A stretch of 64,000 nucleotides of DNA from Bacteroidota bacterium (GCA_024280295.1 JAJRQK010000047.1:1-64000); one strand, 5' to 3'. Shown: positions 43,357-53,854, counted from the first letter of the stretch. The notes: generated from the letters alone by a model not told the origin. Translations and numbers: made by a program.

Positions 43357-43755
43357 TCATTTTTCAGGCATTATAATTATATCTTCTAAAATTACAGCCT
43401 TATGGGCTTTCACTCCTTCAGGAATATGTGCCCTAGAATCTCTCATACTGAATTGAAGGACTCTACCGTCAATTTGCGATTCCTTTGGTAAATTCACTGC
43501 ATAAACACTACTATGTTTGACCTCATCTTGAAGAATAATTAGTGCATGTCCATTAACAATTCTAACAATTCCTGTAAATAGAGGTTCTATTTGATTTACT
43601 CTTGTATTTTTAACAAATTCATGCTTATGCACTCGTTTCATCTCCATATTTCTTCCTGTAACAGGCTTAATATCATTCAAACTCACAACGGGTACTTCTT
43701 GTGCATAAACTGCTGAAGTCGCTACTAACATCATTCCGAGTACTAAATTTTTCAT
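43357..43755 (-). CDS. Small secreted hypothetical protein
   Basis: The 132-residue product has a signal peptide (LVATSAVYAQ). The remainder contains VKNTRVNQIEPLFTGIVRIVNGHALIILQDEVKH, which reads as beta strands, and a short acidic end. There are no Cys and no recognised domain. It is convergent with the patatin gene. Confidence 0.65.
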   Translation of the reverse strand: MKNLVLGMMLVATSAVYAQEVPVVSLNDIKPVTGRNMEMKRVHKHEFVKNTRVNQIEPLFTGIVRIVNGHALIILQDEVKHSSVYAVNLPKESQIDGRVLQFSMRDSRAHIPEGVKAHKAVILEDIIIMPEK

Positions 43756-43842
43756 ATCATTTAATTTAGGGGTTCTATTAGATTAAAACGAATACCGTGC
43801 CAGACTTTAAGTTCACCAAGCTAGCCATTTGCTTAAAATCAA

Positions 43843-43872
43843 AAAGGAGCACTGATTACTCAGCACTCCTTT
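43843..43872 (-). terminator. Terminator hairpin in a divergent gap (candidate small-RNA 3' end)
   Basis: AAAGGAG-CA-CTGA pairs with TCAG-CA-CTCCTTT (two-base internal mismatch, TTAC loop). On the minus strand it is followed by TTTTTGATTTT. No minus-strand gene ends here, since both flanking genes start outward. The motif TCTTAACCT (43876-43884) and GATCC lie beside it, as in the similar hairpin at 57542. Confidence 0.5.
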
Positions 43873-44027
43873 CCTTCTTAACCTGTAATTGTTAATAATT
43901 GATCCGTGATGATATAAACGATAATCATACCAAAAGGTTTCAATTTATTTTCATCCAAATAATGGAAATTAACAATTCACCATGAAAAAGTATCTCCAAG
44001 CCCTTCAATTTCAAGACTAAAACAACT

Positions 44028-44035
44028 TAAATTTG
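44028..44035 (+). promoter_or_regulatory. -7 promoter element of the SirB1-like gene
   Basis: TAAATTTG is a perfect TAnnTTTG match ending five bases before the GTG start at 44041, predicting a nearly leaderless transcript. Confidence 0.5.
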
Positions 44036-44040
44036 ATTCC

Positions 44041-44925
44041 GTGAGAAATGAAAAATCTATAGAAGCATTAGTCAGATTGATTGAGGATCCCGACGAAAAA
44101 GTATTCGAGCATGTACGCGACGAAATTATTAACTGTGGAAGCGCAGCCATTCCATTTCTGGAATCTTCATGGGAAACTGATGATTTTGGTTTAACTTTCC
44201 AGGCAAGAATCGAAAACTTAATTCACGAAATTCAATTTTCGGAAATTCAAACAGATTTAGAAAATTGGATCAGCTCTTCAGAGAGAGATTTACTTAATGG
44301 AATCCTAATTATAAGCCGTTATCAATACCCTAATCTTGATGAGAATTGGATTCATGAGAGAATTCAAGAGATACGTAAAGACATTTGGCTAGAGTTAAAC
44401 GATGACCAGACTGCATACGAAAAAGTGGGGGTATTTAATAAAGTGTTTTATGGCAAATACAACTTCAGAGGTAACTCAAAAGACTATCACTCACCCCTAA
44501 ATTCTTGTATTAACACAGTTCTTGAGTCGAAGAAAGGTAATCCACTAAGTCTATGCGTTATTTATTCAGTGATAGCGCAATCTTTGGACATGCCCATTTA
44601 TGGCATCAATCTTCCGAATCATTTTGTTTTAACTTATTTGGATGAAAACAATGTCAATGCCCATGTTGATCCAGATAATAAAACGGGGACATTATTCTAT
44701 ATCAATGCCTTTTCCAAAGGAGGGATATTTAATGATCAAGAGATAAAAGATTTTCTAAAGGGTTTAAATAAGGATCAAGATCGTGCTTATTTCGAACCAT
44801 GCTCAAATTCGGCGATACTTTCGCGAATGCTTACGAACCTGATCAATTCATTTCAACAAGTAGGAAATGCTGAAAAGGTAAGTGAGTTAATTGAACTCCG
44901 CGATTTATTTAATTTGAACATCTAG
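44041..44925 (+). CDS. SirB1-like transglutaminase-family protein
   Basis: The 294-residue protein starts at GTG (44041). The central part matches the SirB1/Transglut_core2 family: VFNKVFYGKYNFRGNSKDYHSPLNSCINTVLESKKGNPLSLCVIYSVIAQ, then INLPNHFVLTYLD. The Cys and His are in the usual positions (SLCVIY, NHFVL). Family members carry an inactive or unproven transglutaminase-like fold. The C-terminal end contains TPR-like helices. It overlaps the convergent dnaE end by 21 bases. Confidence 0.85.
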   Translation: MRNEKSIEALVRLIEDPDEKVFEHVRDEIINCGSAAIPFLESSWETDDFGLTFQARIENLIHEIQFSEIQTDLENWISSSERDLLNGILIISRYQYPNLDENWIHERIQEIRKDIWLELNDDQTAYEKVGVFNKVFYGKYNFRGNSKDYHSPLNSCINTVLESKKGNPLSLCVIYSVIAQSLDMPIYGINLPNHFVLTYLDENNVNAHVDPDNKTGTLFYINAFSKGGIFNDQEIKDFLKGLNKDQDRAYFEPCSNSAILSRMLTNLINSFQQVGNAEKVSELIELRDLFNLNI

Positions 44926-47900
44926 TTCGAAGTTTTCCAATTCTTTAAATAATTCGGTAGTTAAGTCGACCTTTACAGATTTCGAAGGCAAACTCACCTC
45001 TACGTTATCTAACGGATCAAAAACAATAAATCGAACCGGAATCGACCCTGTATTATCATCAAACAGCTTCGTGAGGTCAGTGATCATAATTTGATCTAAC
45101 GCTTTTGTAGAGACCTTTAAGTGAAGACTATTCGCACGTGATTCTTTCAAGCTTGAGAGTAAATCTATAGAGTGAATTGAAAATTCAAGTTCAGATCTTC
45201 GAGGCGGAATTTCAATTCTCCCTTTGATTGAGACAAAAGTTCCTGGATTCAAGAAATGTTTGTACTTCAAGTAATTCTCTCTCCAAAGGAAAATCTTGTA
45301 TGAATCATTGTAATCTTCAATCGTAATTGTTCCAAACGGGTCTCCTTTTCTAGTGAAACGATGTTCTGCATCTGTAATAATCGAAGCAATCAATAAATCT
45401 TTCCCTTGATTAGCGGGCATATTATTGAGCAACCCAACTTCACCAGAACAGAATGAACTAATCTCCATCTTGAAATCATCCAACGGGTGTCCTGAAATAA
45501 AAATCCCAATGGCTTCCTTCTCCTTATTAAGTGCATAGATATTACCCCATTCTTCTGAAGGTGGAATTAGCGGTTCTGGTAGCTTTTCACTAGAACCATC
45601 ACCAAACATGTTCGTTTGGGATGAATTCTCGCTATCTTGAAATCCAGATCCAAACCGGACTAGATTTTCTAAAAATGTTCTTCCATTGGTATCTTCCTTG
45701 AAATACTGTGCACGATGTACATTACTGAAAGAATCAAAACCTCCTCCATAAACGAGGCTTTCAAAGGCTTTTTTAGTGCACACTCGCAAATTAATTCTCT
45801 TAGCAAGATCGAAAATGGAAATAAACGGGCCTTTCTCTACCCGTTCTTCCATGATTGCCTGCACAGGAGATGCTCCCAAGCCTTTTATCGCACCAAGCCC
45901 AAATCGAATTGCGCCTTCTTTATTAACCGTAAAATGATAGTTCGATTCATTAATATCTGGACCAAGCACTGGAGTACCCATGCGCCGACATTCCTCCATA
46001 AAGAAAGAAACTTGCTTAATGTCGTTCATGTTATTACTCAGAACAGAAGCCATGTATTGCGCTGGATAATTCGCTTTTAGATACGCTGTTTGATAGGCAA
46101 TCCAAGCATAGCAAGTTGAGTGTGATTTGTTAAATGCGTACGATGCAAATGCCTCCCAATCCTTCCAGATTTTTTCAAGAGGTTCAACAGCATGTCCATT
46201 TTCACCTCCGCGCTCAATAAAGGCAGGTTTCATCTTATCCAAGATGTACTTCTGCTTTTTCCCCATCGCTTTACGCAATGTATCCGCTTCACCTTTTGTG
46301 AACCCAGCTAGTTTCTGCGACAGAAGCATTACCTGCTCTTGATAAACAGTAATTCCGTATGTTTCACCTAGGTATTCCTCACAAGCATCGAGATCATATA
46401 CAATATCTTCTTCTCCGTGTTTTCTACGAATAAAAGACGGAATATATTCCAACGGTCCTGGACGATACAATGCATTCATTGCAATTAAATCAGCAAAAAC
46501 AGTTGGTTTAAGTTCACGCATGTACTTTTGCATTCCTGCAGATTCATACTGGAATATTCCAACCGTTTCTCCTCGTTGGAAAAGCTCATACGTCTTCTCA
46601 TCATCGATAGGGAATTCATCAGGATTTAAAATATCACCTGTAGTTTCCTTTACATTTCTAACCGCATGCTTGATAAGTGTCAGCGTTTTCAACCCCAAAA
46701 AATCCATCTTGAGCAGTCCTGCTTCTTCTGCCACAGAATTATCATACTGCGTACAGTACATATCAGAATCTTTAGCCAAGGCAACAGGAACATAATTTGT
46801 AATATCATCCGGAGTAATAATCACACCACATGCGTGAATACCTGTATTTCTGACAGATCCCTCTAATTCTCGCGCACGGTTAATGACACTTGCAGAGAGA
46901 TCTGAGCCTTGTGAAATAGCTTTCAACTCTTTTGCTCGATTGATATCTTCAGTGTTATTTTTGAGTTTATCACGAAGATCGCTATCAGAGAGTCCAAACA
47001 ACTTTCCAAGTGAAATATCAGGAATTAGTTTTGCAATTCGATCTGCTTCGCCAAGTGGCAAGTCCATCACTCTTGCTGCATCTCTCACGGATGATTTAGC
47101 TGCCATCGTTCCATAGGTGATAATCTGAGCAACTTGACTAGCTCCATACTTATCGATCACCCATTGAATTACTCTTCCACGCCCCTCATCATCAAAATCA
47201 ATATCAATATCGGGCATTGAAATACGATCAGGATTCAAAAAACGCTCAAATAATAAATCATACGCAATAGGATCGACATTTGTCACCCCAGTACAATAGG
47301 CAACTGCAGATCCTGCCGCAGAACCACGCCCCGGACCAACAGAAACACCCATGTCTCGTGCAGCATGACAAAAATCCTGTACAATTAAAAAGTACCCAGG
47401 GTAGCCTGTTCTTTCAATTGTTGCTAATTCAAAATCTAATCGCTCCTTAATCTCTTCAGTAACTTCACCATAACGCCCTTTTGCTCCTTCATAAGTAAGA
47501 TGTCGTAAGTATGAGTTTTCACCTCTCTTTCCACCATCTTTTTGGTCTTCTTCCGAAACGAATTCTTTTGGAATATCGTAAGCAGGGAGTAAAACATCCC
47601 GTGCTAATCCATAATGTTCACATTTATCTATTATTCCGTCAATTGATTCAATCGCTTCTGGAATATCAATAAACAATTCCTTCATCACTTCTTGTGACTT
47701 GAAATAATACTCCTCATTATCGAGTCCATATCGAAACCCTCTTCCTCTCCCCTTTGGAGTTGAAACAAGTTCGTTGTCCTTTACGCAGAGAAGTACATCA
47801 TGGGCACTTGCATCTTTTTGATCGATGTAGAAGGTATTATTTGTTGCAACAAGTTTTACATCGTGTTGCTTTGCAAGCTTAATTAATGTTTCGTTTACTC

Positions 47901-49272
47901 GATCCTCATTCTCTTGATTATGACGCATTAACTCAACATAAAGATCATCACCAAAAAGATTTTTCCACCAAATTAGTGCTTCTTCGGCTTGCTTTTCACC
48001 AACATTCAGTACAAGACTTGGAACTTCACCGTAAAGGTTTCCTGTCAGAACAATGATATCACTGCGATATTCTTCAATTGCTTTTTTATCAATTCGCGGA
48101 ACGTAATACATTCCGTCAGTGAAAGCCATTGAGGCAAGTTTAATCAAGTTGTGATAGCCCACTTTATTCTTGGCAAGTAAAACGACCTGATAGCCATTGT
48201 CTTTTTGAGTTTTATCGTGTAAATCTCGACAGACATTGAACTCACAACCAATGATTGGCATTAACTCCAATTCATCGAAACCTTCTCCGCTTTCTTCTGC
48301 TTCTTTTTTTCGGTCTCTTACTCCAGCATTATGACTAGCAACTGCTTTCTCAAAATGAAAAGCCGCCATCATATTCCCCGTATCTGTAATAGCAACTGCG
48401 CGCATTTTATCTTTAGCAGCTGCTGAAACTAGTGATTTAACCTGAGATGTAGATTGAAGAATTGTGAACTGGGAATGATTATGTAAATGTGAAAACGAAC
48501 AATCTTTGAGTCGTAGAAAAGCCTCAGACCTATCAACACTTGGGACAACTGGGTCAGTCGATGTTTCTTCGGCTTTAATTCGAGTGCTTTCCTCCTTAAG
48601 GTTTAAATGATCAAGACCAATAACACCAATTGGAGAAAGATTAAAGGCTTTGAAATTCTCAATATATCTATCCTCTTGTTGTAATTCAGCAGGCAAGAAT
48701 ACTCCACGACGAATTAGCTCAAGGAAACATCGCGTTGTAGCCTCAACATCGGCAGTTGCGTTATGTGCTTCTCCAAATCCCTCTCCGAATAAGTGTCGAT
48801 GTAATTCAGTTAGTGTTGGCAATTTAAACTTACCCCCACGTCCCCCAGGGATTTCACACAATTTAGCAGTTGTCTCTGTACAGGTATCGAGTACAGGAGC
48901 ATTTGCCATGATATTATCCAATCCAGCACGGTGATATTCACATCCCCATACATTCAAATCAAACTTTACATTTTGACCAACTACGAACTTCGCTTTCCCT
49001 AAAGCTTCATTAAATTCTAAAAGAACATCTTTAAGCGGAACACCTTGTTGATGAGCTAATGCTGTAGATATACCGTGGATTTTTTCCGCATCGAAGGGGA
49101 TATCAAAATCTTGCGGTTGAATGAGATAATCCTTATTATCGATAAGTTCACCCATGTCATTATGCACCTGCCATGCGATCTGAATGACACGGGGCCAGTT
49201 ATCAGTATCAGTTATTGGCGCATTCCAATTACGCGGTAAACCAGTAGTTTCAGTATCGAATATAATGTACAT
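44905..49272 (-). CDS. dnaE: DNA polymerase III alpha subunit with fused 3'-5' exonuclease
   Basis: The 1455-residue protein begins with a DnaQ-type exonuclease (about 1-200): FDTETTG (ExoI), VVGQNVKFDLNVWG (ExoII) and AHNATADVEAT (ExoIII), so the DEDDh residues are kept. Then comes the PHP domain (SFSHLHNHSQFTILQST, about 255; the usual DHGN motif reads DTGN). The polymerase core has GPGRGSAAGSAVAY and PDIDIDFDDEGRGRVI, and an OB-fold and tau-binding C-terminus follow. It is the main replicative polymerase; the fusion supplies proofreading in cis. A 273-base gap without features lies upstream. Confidence 0.95.
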   Translation of the reverse strand: MYIIFDTETTGLPRNWNAPITDTDNWPRVIQIAWQVHNDMGELIDNKDYLIQPQDFDIPFDAEKIHGISTALAHQQGVPLKDVLLEFNEALGKAKFVVGQNVKFDLNVWGCEYHRAGLDNIMANAPVLDTCTETTAKLCEIPGGRGGKFKLPTLTELHRHLFGEGFGEAHNATADVEATTRCFLELIRRGVFLPAELQQEDRYIENFKAFNLSPIGVIGLDHLNLKEESTRIKAEETSTDPVVPSVDRSEAFLRLKDCSFSHLHNHSQFTILQSTSQVKSLVSAAAKDKMRAVAITDTGNMMAAFHFEKAVASHNAGVRDRKKEAEESGEGFDELELMPIIGCEFNVCRDLHDKTQKDNGYQVVLLAKNKVGYHNLIKLASMAFTDGMYYVPRIDKKAIEEYRSDIIVLTGNLYGEVPSLVLNVGEKQAEEALIWWKNLFGDDLYVELMRHNQENEDRVNETLIKLAKQHDVKLVATNNTFYIDQKDASAHDVLLCVKDNELVSTPKGRGRGFRYGLDNEEYYFKSQEVMKELFIDIPEAIESIDGIIDKCEHYGLARDVLLPAYDIPKEFVSEEDQKDGGKRGENSYLRHLTYEGAKGRYGEVTEEIKERLDFELATIERTGYPGYFLIVQDFCHAARDMGVSVGPGRGSAAGSAVAYCTGVTNVDPIAYDLLFERFLNPDRISMPDIDIDFDDEGRGRVIQWVIDKYGASQVAQIITYGTMAAKSSVRDAARVMDLPLGEADRIAKLIPDISLGKLFGLSDSDLRDKLKNNTEDINRAKELKAISQGSDLSASVINRARELEGSVRNTGIHACGVIITPDDITNYVPVALAKDSDMYCTQYDNSVAEEAGLLKMDFLGLKTLTLIKHAVRNVKETTGDILNPDEFPIDDEKTYELFQRGETVGIFQYESAGMQKYMRELKPTVFADLIAMNALYRPGPLEYIPSFIRRKHGEEDIVYDLDACEEYLGETYGITVYQEQVMLLSQKLAGFTKGEADTLRKAMGKKQKYILDKMKPAFIERGGENGHAVEPLEKIWKDWEAFASYAFNKSHSTCYAWIAYQTAYLKANYPAQYMASVLSNNMNDIKQVSFFMEECRRMGTPVLGPDINESNYHFTVNKEGAIRFGLGAIKGLGASPVQAIMEERVEKGPFISIFDLAKRINLRVCTKKAFESLVYGGGFDSFSNVHRAQYFKEDTNGRTFLENLVRFGSGFQDSENSSQTNMFGDGSSEKLPEPLIPPSEEWGNIYALNKEKEAIGIFISGHPLDDFKMEISSFCSGEVGLLNNMPANQGKDLLIASIITDAEHRFTRKGDPFGTITIEDYNDSYKIFLWRENYLKYKHFLNPGTFVSIKGRIEIPPRRSELEFSIHSIDLLSSLKESRANSLHLKVSTKALDQIMITDLTKLFDDNTGSIPVRFIVFDPLDNVEVSLPSKSVKVDLTTELFKELENFELDVQIK

Positions 49273-49545
49273 GAGTCATCAAAAATTGAAGAATAAAGAT
49301 AGTACATTAATCAGTTACATTTGAGAGTTAGTGTAGTGACATATCAACAAGATATTAAGACTTAATAAACGATAAAATCACAATACAGAGAGCCTTTAAA
49401 ACAAAGATATTTCAAGGTGGAAGCCTAATTACTGGTTGCCAAATTGATTACATGCTACATTTTGAATTCCTAAACGGGTTAATTGAGTATACCAGGTCAA
49501 TAAAAAAATAATTGATCCAGAAAAACGTGTTAAACAGTAAGGTTA

Positions 49546-50262
49546 CTACTTCAGATCGAAAAAGCTCTCTACCCCGATCAAACGATCTACGGTAAAGCCT
49601 TCTCCGTATTTTGCTCCAATTGGGCGACCAAACTCGTTCATTCGGGCTTTAACAAAATCAGTGAATCCTTCTCCGGATATTGGTGTTTCTGGTTCCGTGG
49701 AATTAGGATCGAAAAATTGTGATTTAAACGCAAAGATTGCTTCCATTTTGCGGTCAACATAATCTGTAACATCAACAACGAAGTCTGGCTTGATATAATA
49801 ATCTTGAATATAATGATAAACAGCATTTGGGCGGAATTCGGATTGTTCTATTACATTCCAACTAGTTTTAACCTTACGAAGTCCCGATAAGAAGCAAGCT
49901 TCAGAAACAAGTTGACTTCCTCTTCCGTGATCTGGGTGGCGATCATTGACAGCGTTTGCTAGGACAATCTCTGGCTGAAAACGACGAATTTGTTCAATGA
50001 TCAATCGTTTGTTTGACTCATTGATTTCGAAGAATCCATCCTTCATCTTCAAGTTAACTCGCGCATGAATCCCCATTATCTTGGTAGATGCTGCTGCTTC
50101 ATTGTATCGGATTTCAATAGATCCTCTAGAACCCATTTCACCTTGAGTTAGGTCAACAATCCCCACTTTTCTCCCTGCTGCAATATGCTTCATTAAAGTA
50201 CCTGAAGCAGCTAATTCAATATCATCAGGGTGTGCTGCAAATGCTAGAATATCAAGTTTCAT
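49546..50262 (-). CDS. bshB1: Bacillithiol deacetylase BshB1
   Basis: The 238-residue product is a LmbE/PIG-L-type zinc deacetylase. The zinc motif AHPDDIE (about 9-15) and the second ligand region NDRHPDHGRGS (about 110) are intact, and the LTQGEMGSRGS plus AVYHYIQDYYIKPDFVVDVTD pattern fits BshB1. It removes the acetyl group from GlcNAc-malate in bacillithiol synthesis. It begins three bases after ccsA; bshA and bshC are not in the window. Confidence 0.93.
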   Translation of the reverse strand: MKLDILAFAAHPDDIELAASGTLMKHIAAGRKVGIVDLTQGEMGSRGSIEIRYNEAAASTKIMGIHARVNLKMKDGFFEINESNKRLIIEQIRRFQPEIVLANAVNDRHPDHGRGSQLVSEACFLSGLRKVKTSWNVIEQSEFRPNAVYHYIQDYYIKPDFVVDVTDYVDRKMEAIFAFKSQFFDPNSTEPETPISGEGFTDFVKARMNEFGRPIGAKYGEGFTVDRLIGVESFFDLK

Positions 50263-50265
50263 CAG

Positions 50266-53200
50266 TTAATTCATTTGGTGTTTATTCTGACTCCTATTCG
50301 TCGCTAAAAATGCATAGAGGAACATAACCAAATTCACAAGTACTAATGTTGTAATCACGATTGCACCGTTTTTAGTTGCCGTATCTATCTTTGCAAGACC
50401 AAACATATATGCCCAGAATGATATAAATATCGTCAATCCTAAGAAGACAAACAACTTGTTTCGTAATGTCCGCATTGAAATCATCTTCCCCTTTAAGACA
50501 AACAATTGATTTCGCACCCATGCCCATTCCGTAAAGATGTAGAATATAAGAATCACCCATTTTAACCAATCTGGAACTTCTCCCGCTTCTCCTTGAGCAT
50601 ACGAATGAAGTCCACTCAAGTAAAAATTCACACCGAAGAATGTAAAAAGAATCGATGCATATCCCCACATCCCAAAGACGTTAAAAGTAAACTTACTTTT
50701 CAGAGCTGGAATAAATCTAAAGTGAAGGATGATTGCATAGACAAGAACTGCTGCCAACGCCCAGGTTTCTTTTGAATCCCATCCCCAGTAGCGTCCCCAT
50801 GATTCATTTGCCCATATCCCACCTAAGAAAGTACCAATTGTGAGCATAAACAATCCGATCATCATAACCATCTCAGAAATAAACGTCAATTCATTGATCT
50901 CCATTGAGATTATTTTCGCATTCTTCTTTCCTCTCACTATGTACAAAATCAGTGTTAAAAAGCCAAGAATACCTGACAAACCAAGGGGCGCATAACTTCC
51001 TGTAATTATAGCGACATGAATCATCAACCAGTATGATTTAAGAACGGGAGCCATCGGTGAAATTTCAGGATCCATCAAATTCATTTCAGTTACAAAAATC
51101 ATTAAAAATGCCATAATTGCTGCTGCCGCGACAATTACAATGTGTTTCCTAGAAAAGATAAAGCCAACAAGCATCGTTACCCAACTGATGAAAACAACAG
51201 CTTCATAGCCGTTACTCCATGGAGCATATCCTGTGATATAAGATCTCATTAAAATTCCAGTGCCATGGTAGAGAAATGTAACAAATAGAAGTAGCCATAC
51301 TACTTGGACTAGACGCTTGAATACTTTTTTAGCACGTTTTGTTGGACGAACAAAAATTCGAATAAAGAAGATGATTAATAATAAAAAGCCGAAAGAGAAA
51401 TAGCTATAAGCTGAGTTTCCAAAGATCGTCATCTTGTTGTACATCACCTCCACATTCACTGCTGATCTACTTGGAACAAAATCTCCTCCTTCGCTATATT
51501 GATGATTTTTCAATTCGAGCAATAGTTTGTCGGCAATTTTGTAATCACCATCTGAAGCTGCCTCAACAAGTGCATTGAAATAATTAAACCCTTTCTTACC
51601 CCAGATTGAATCAAGTGGCATCACCTCTTGAGATAATGGTACATACCACTCATTGTTTGGAGCATTCTTGACAGGTAGAATTTTCATATCCTGCCACATT
51701 AAAAGACCGAGCATCATCTGATAATGATCTGCAAGTTTCAAGACCTGCTTATCATATTCATTTCGATTTCCCTCCATCTTTCGATGCGACTTTTCATAGG
51801 CACCTGCTAAAATAAATTGCCCCACAGAATCTGTCAGCTCAATAAAAGTTGCGTACTTCCCTCCATTTTTCAATTTGAGTTTATCTCTAAGCCCACCTTT
51901 GTTAGAGACGTACAATAGTGGTTCTTCCGCCCAATAATTAGGAAACATGTGGAGACTGATAATCGTTTGAACTGCGTTTAGATCGTTATGAGTATTTGAT
52001 CGACTAATTTTACGCAGAAACTGATCGCAATGTGTATGCAGAGGAATTATTCGCCCTTTGTAATCTTGAATTAGCAGCGTTGCAAGACTATCTGAATGCT
52101 CTTTTGTCATTACAACAAGCTTTCTTTCAAGCTTTGGTCTTGAAGGTGCTTCAACATTTTCTTGAGATGGCGCAGCAATAATTTCGTGATTATGTCCATC
52201 ATGCTCGCTGTGCTCAACTTGTGCAAAAGTTGCAGGAGTGAAGGCTAAAAGAAATGCTACTACTCCCATAAGTTCAGCTCGCCGCTCACTCGATTTCTTC
52301 AATTTACGATTGAGTTCCCTAAAACGCCCTGTCTTCGAAATTAGTGTTAGAATCATTCCTAAAGCCATAAATAGGTAGCCAAGATAAGTAATGTTTGTAC
52401 CCCACCAATCGTGATTAACACTTAATATTGTTCCTGATTCGTCTTGAAAGTAACTTGATTGAAAGAAGCGATATCCACCAAAATCCATGACATGATTCAT
52501 CAGAATTGTTTGGTTATGCAACTCAATTCCGGTTGAATCGAGAACAGTAAGATCGCTTTCATAAGTTGATGCCGTTGGTGATCCAGGGTATCGATCTAAT
52601 CTAAAATCATCACAACGAAGGGAGAATGGTAACTTGATCACCTTTACCCCATACTTCATCTCATAAGTTAAATCATTCATACTGAACATAACAGGAGTTG
52701 GTCTTACACCATACCCCCCCTCTAAATCAACTAGTTTCACATGATTACCATCAGAAACTTTAACCGTTAAAATGTCAATACCTTCGTCCTTTAAAGTTGA
52801 TGGCATTTTCATTAGTTTAGTATTGCGTTTCAAATCGCGGTAAACGAACTGGACCCCACCAATAGAATATAATGTTGCTTTTTCAAGAGCAACCAAGGTA
52901 TCTATAGGAATCTTGTTGTAAAGCGAATCAGCAATATTCGGGTTTTCGCGATCAGACATTCTTAGTACGGACATAGGAAGGCCAGTTCCACCTGGAACCA
53001 TCACTTTCATTCGAAGCTTATTCTTCTCCCGAAAAATTTCAATTCCTGGCATTGCATTCTGAACCTCATACGAAACTGCAACTTCTCCCCATTTCAGAAA
53101 TCGTCCTTCAGATAAGTATACCGCTCGACCTTCAATCATAAAATCAATTGTCGTCTCCTCAAATGCTGTATCAGTAACTAGTGAATCGACCATGTTTTTT

Positions 53201-53712
53201 TTGAAGTCGTGGTATTCTACTGTAATAGGTGTGTTGTGTTTGGGAAGACTTGCATCATAAGAGAAGTAGTTCCATGAGTCCATTTCAGACAGCAACATTT
53301 TCTGGCTATTCACATTTTGCATTTCCTTATCATCAACCTTATACCAGAGATAAGGATCAGAGGAATAAATGAAATTAGCCGATTCACCTTCCGCAATAAG
53401 CATTTGTCCCTCAAAACTGGCAAATCGAGTAACCGCAGCACCTATCAGAATAATAATAAAAGACAGGTGAAATGACAGTGCCGCAACCTTCTCTTTCCGA
53501 AACATTTTATATCGTAATACATTAGCCACAAGGTTAAACCCAAGATAGACAAGCAAAAGGTCAAACCAGATTGCATTGTAAATAAAAATCTTGGCAGTCT
53601 GTGTATCATATACAGACTCAACCATAGTGGCTGTGGCAATTGCGATAAAGAAGGTAAACATGGCTACTGCCATCATACGCATCGAAAAAAAACTTTGGGC
53701 AAATTTATCCAT
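50266..53712 (-). CDS. Fused cytochrome c maturation protein ResB-CcsA
   Basis: About 1148 residues from MDKFAQSFFSMRMM (53712). The ORF-track start at 53748 lies inside a -7 element. The N-terminal part is ResB/Ccs1: membrane helices, a periplasmic loop (about 80-430) and a helix at YLGYLFMALGMILTLI. A periplasmic linker with HSEHDGHNHE follows (about 500), and the C-terminal part is CcsA/CcmC-like with the WWD motif GRYWGWDSKETWALAAVLVY (about 985). It ligates haem to c-type cytochromes by System II; the cbb3 oxidase depends on it. Its DNA has a G7 run (52714-52720). Confidence 0.93.
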   Translation of the reverse strand: MDKFAQSFFSMRMMAVAMFTFFIAIATATMVESVYDTQTAKIFIYNAIWFDLLLVYLGFNLVANVLRYKMFRKEKVAALSFHLSFIIILIGAAVTRFASFEGQMLIAEGESANFIYSSDPYLWYKVDDKEMQNVNSQKMLLSEMDSWNYFSYDASLPKHNTPITVEYHDFKKNMVDSLVTDTAFEETTIDFMIEGRAVYLSEGRFLKWGEVAVSYEVQNAMPGIEIFREKNKLRMKVMVPGGTGLPMSVLRMSDRENPNIADSLYNKIPIDTLVALEKATLYSIGGVQFVYRDLKRNTKLMKMPSTLKDEGIDILTVKVSDGNHVKLVDLEGGYGVRPTPVMFSMNDLTYEMKYGVKVIKLPFSLRCDDFRLDRYPGSPTASTYESDLTVLDSTGIELHNQTILMNHVMDFGGYRFFQSSYFQDESGTILSVNHDWWGTNITYLGYLFMALGMILTLISKTGRFRELNRKLKKSSERRAELMGVVAFLLAFTPATFAQVEHSEHDGHNHEIIAAPSQENVEAPSRPKLERKLVVMTKEHSDSLATLLIQDYKGRIIPLHTHCDQFLRKISRSNTHNDLNAVQTIISLHMFPNYWAEEPLLYVSNKGGLRDKLKLKNGGKYATFIELTDSVGQFILAGAYEKSHRKMEGNRNEYDKQVLKLADHYQMMLGLLMWQDMKILPVKNAPNNEWYVPLSQEVMPLDSIWGKKGFNYFNALVEAASDGDYKIADKLLLELKNHQYSEGGDFVPSRSAVNVEVMYNKMTIFGNSAYSYFSFGFLLLIIFFIRIFVRPTKRAKKVFKRLVQVVWLLLFVTFLYHGTGILMRSYITGYAPWSNGYEAVVFISWVTMLVGFIFSRKHIVIVAAAAIMAFLMIFVTEMNLMDPEISPMAPVLKSYWLMIHVAIITGSYAPLGLSGILGFLTLILYIVRGKKNAKIISMEINELTFISEMVMMIGLFMLTIGTFLGGIWANESWGRYWGWDSKETWALAAVLVYAIILHFRFIPALKSKFTFNVFGMWGYASILFTFFGVNFYLSGLHSYAQGEAGEVPDWLKWVILIFYIFTEWAWVRNQLFVLKGKMISMRTLRNKLFVFLGLTIFISFWAYMFGLAKIDTATKNGAIVITTLVLVNLVMFLYAFLATNRSQNKHQMN

Positions 53713-53735
53713 TGATTGTGTACTAAAACTGAGGA

Positions 53736-53743
53736 CAAATATA
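53736..53743 (-). promoter_or_regulatory. -7 promoter element of the resB-ccsA gene
   Basis: On the minus strand this reads TATATTTG, a perfect TAnnTTTG match, ending 23 bases before the ATG at 53712. It decides the start codon. Confidence 0.55.
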
Positions 53744-53854
53744 GTCATTTGATGTGGCTTGCGAACTACTTATTGTAAACCTAAAAGCACTAATTAAGAA
53801 TTAACAACTCCCACCAAGTTACTCTCCCTAATTCCGTGTATTTTCTTAGGAAAA

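Noticed and set aside
45715-48934. Plus-strand ORFs opposite dnaE
   Set aside because: They are shadows of the long minus-strand polymerase gene and show no family features.
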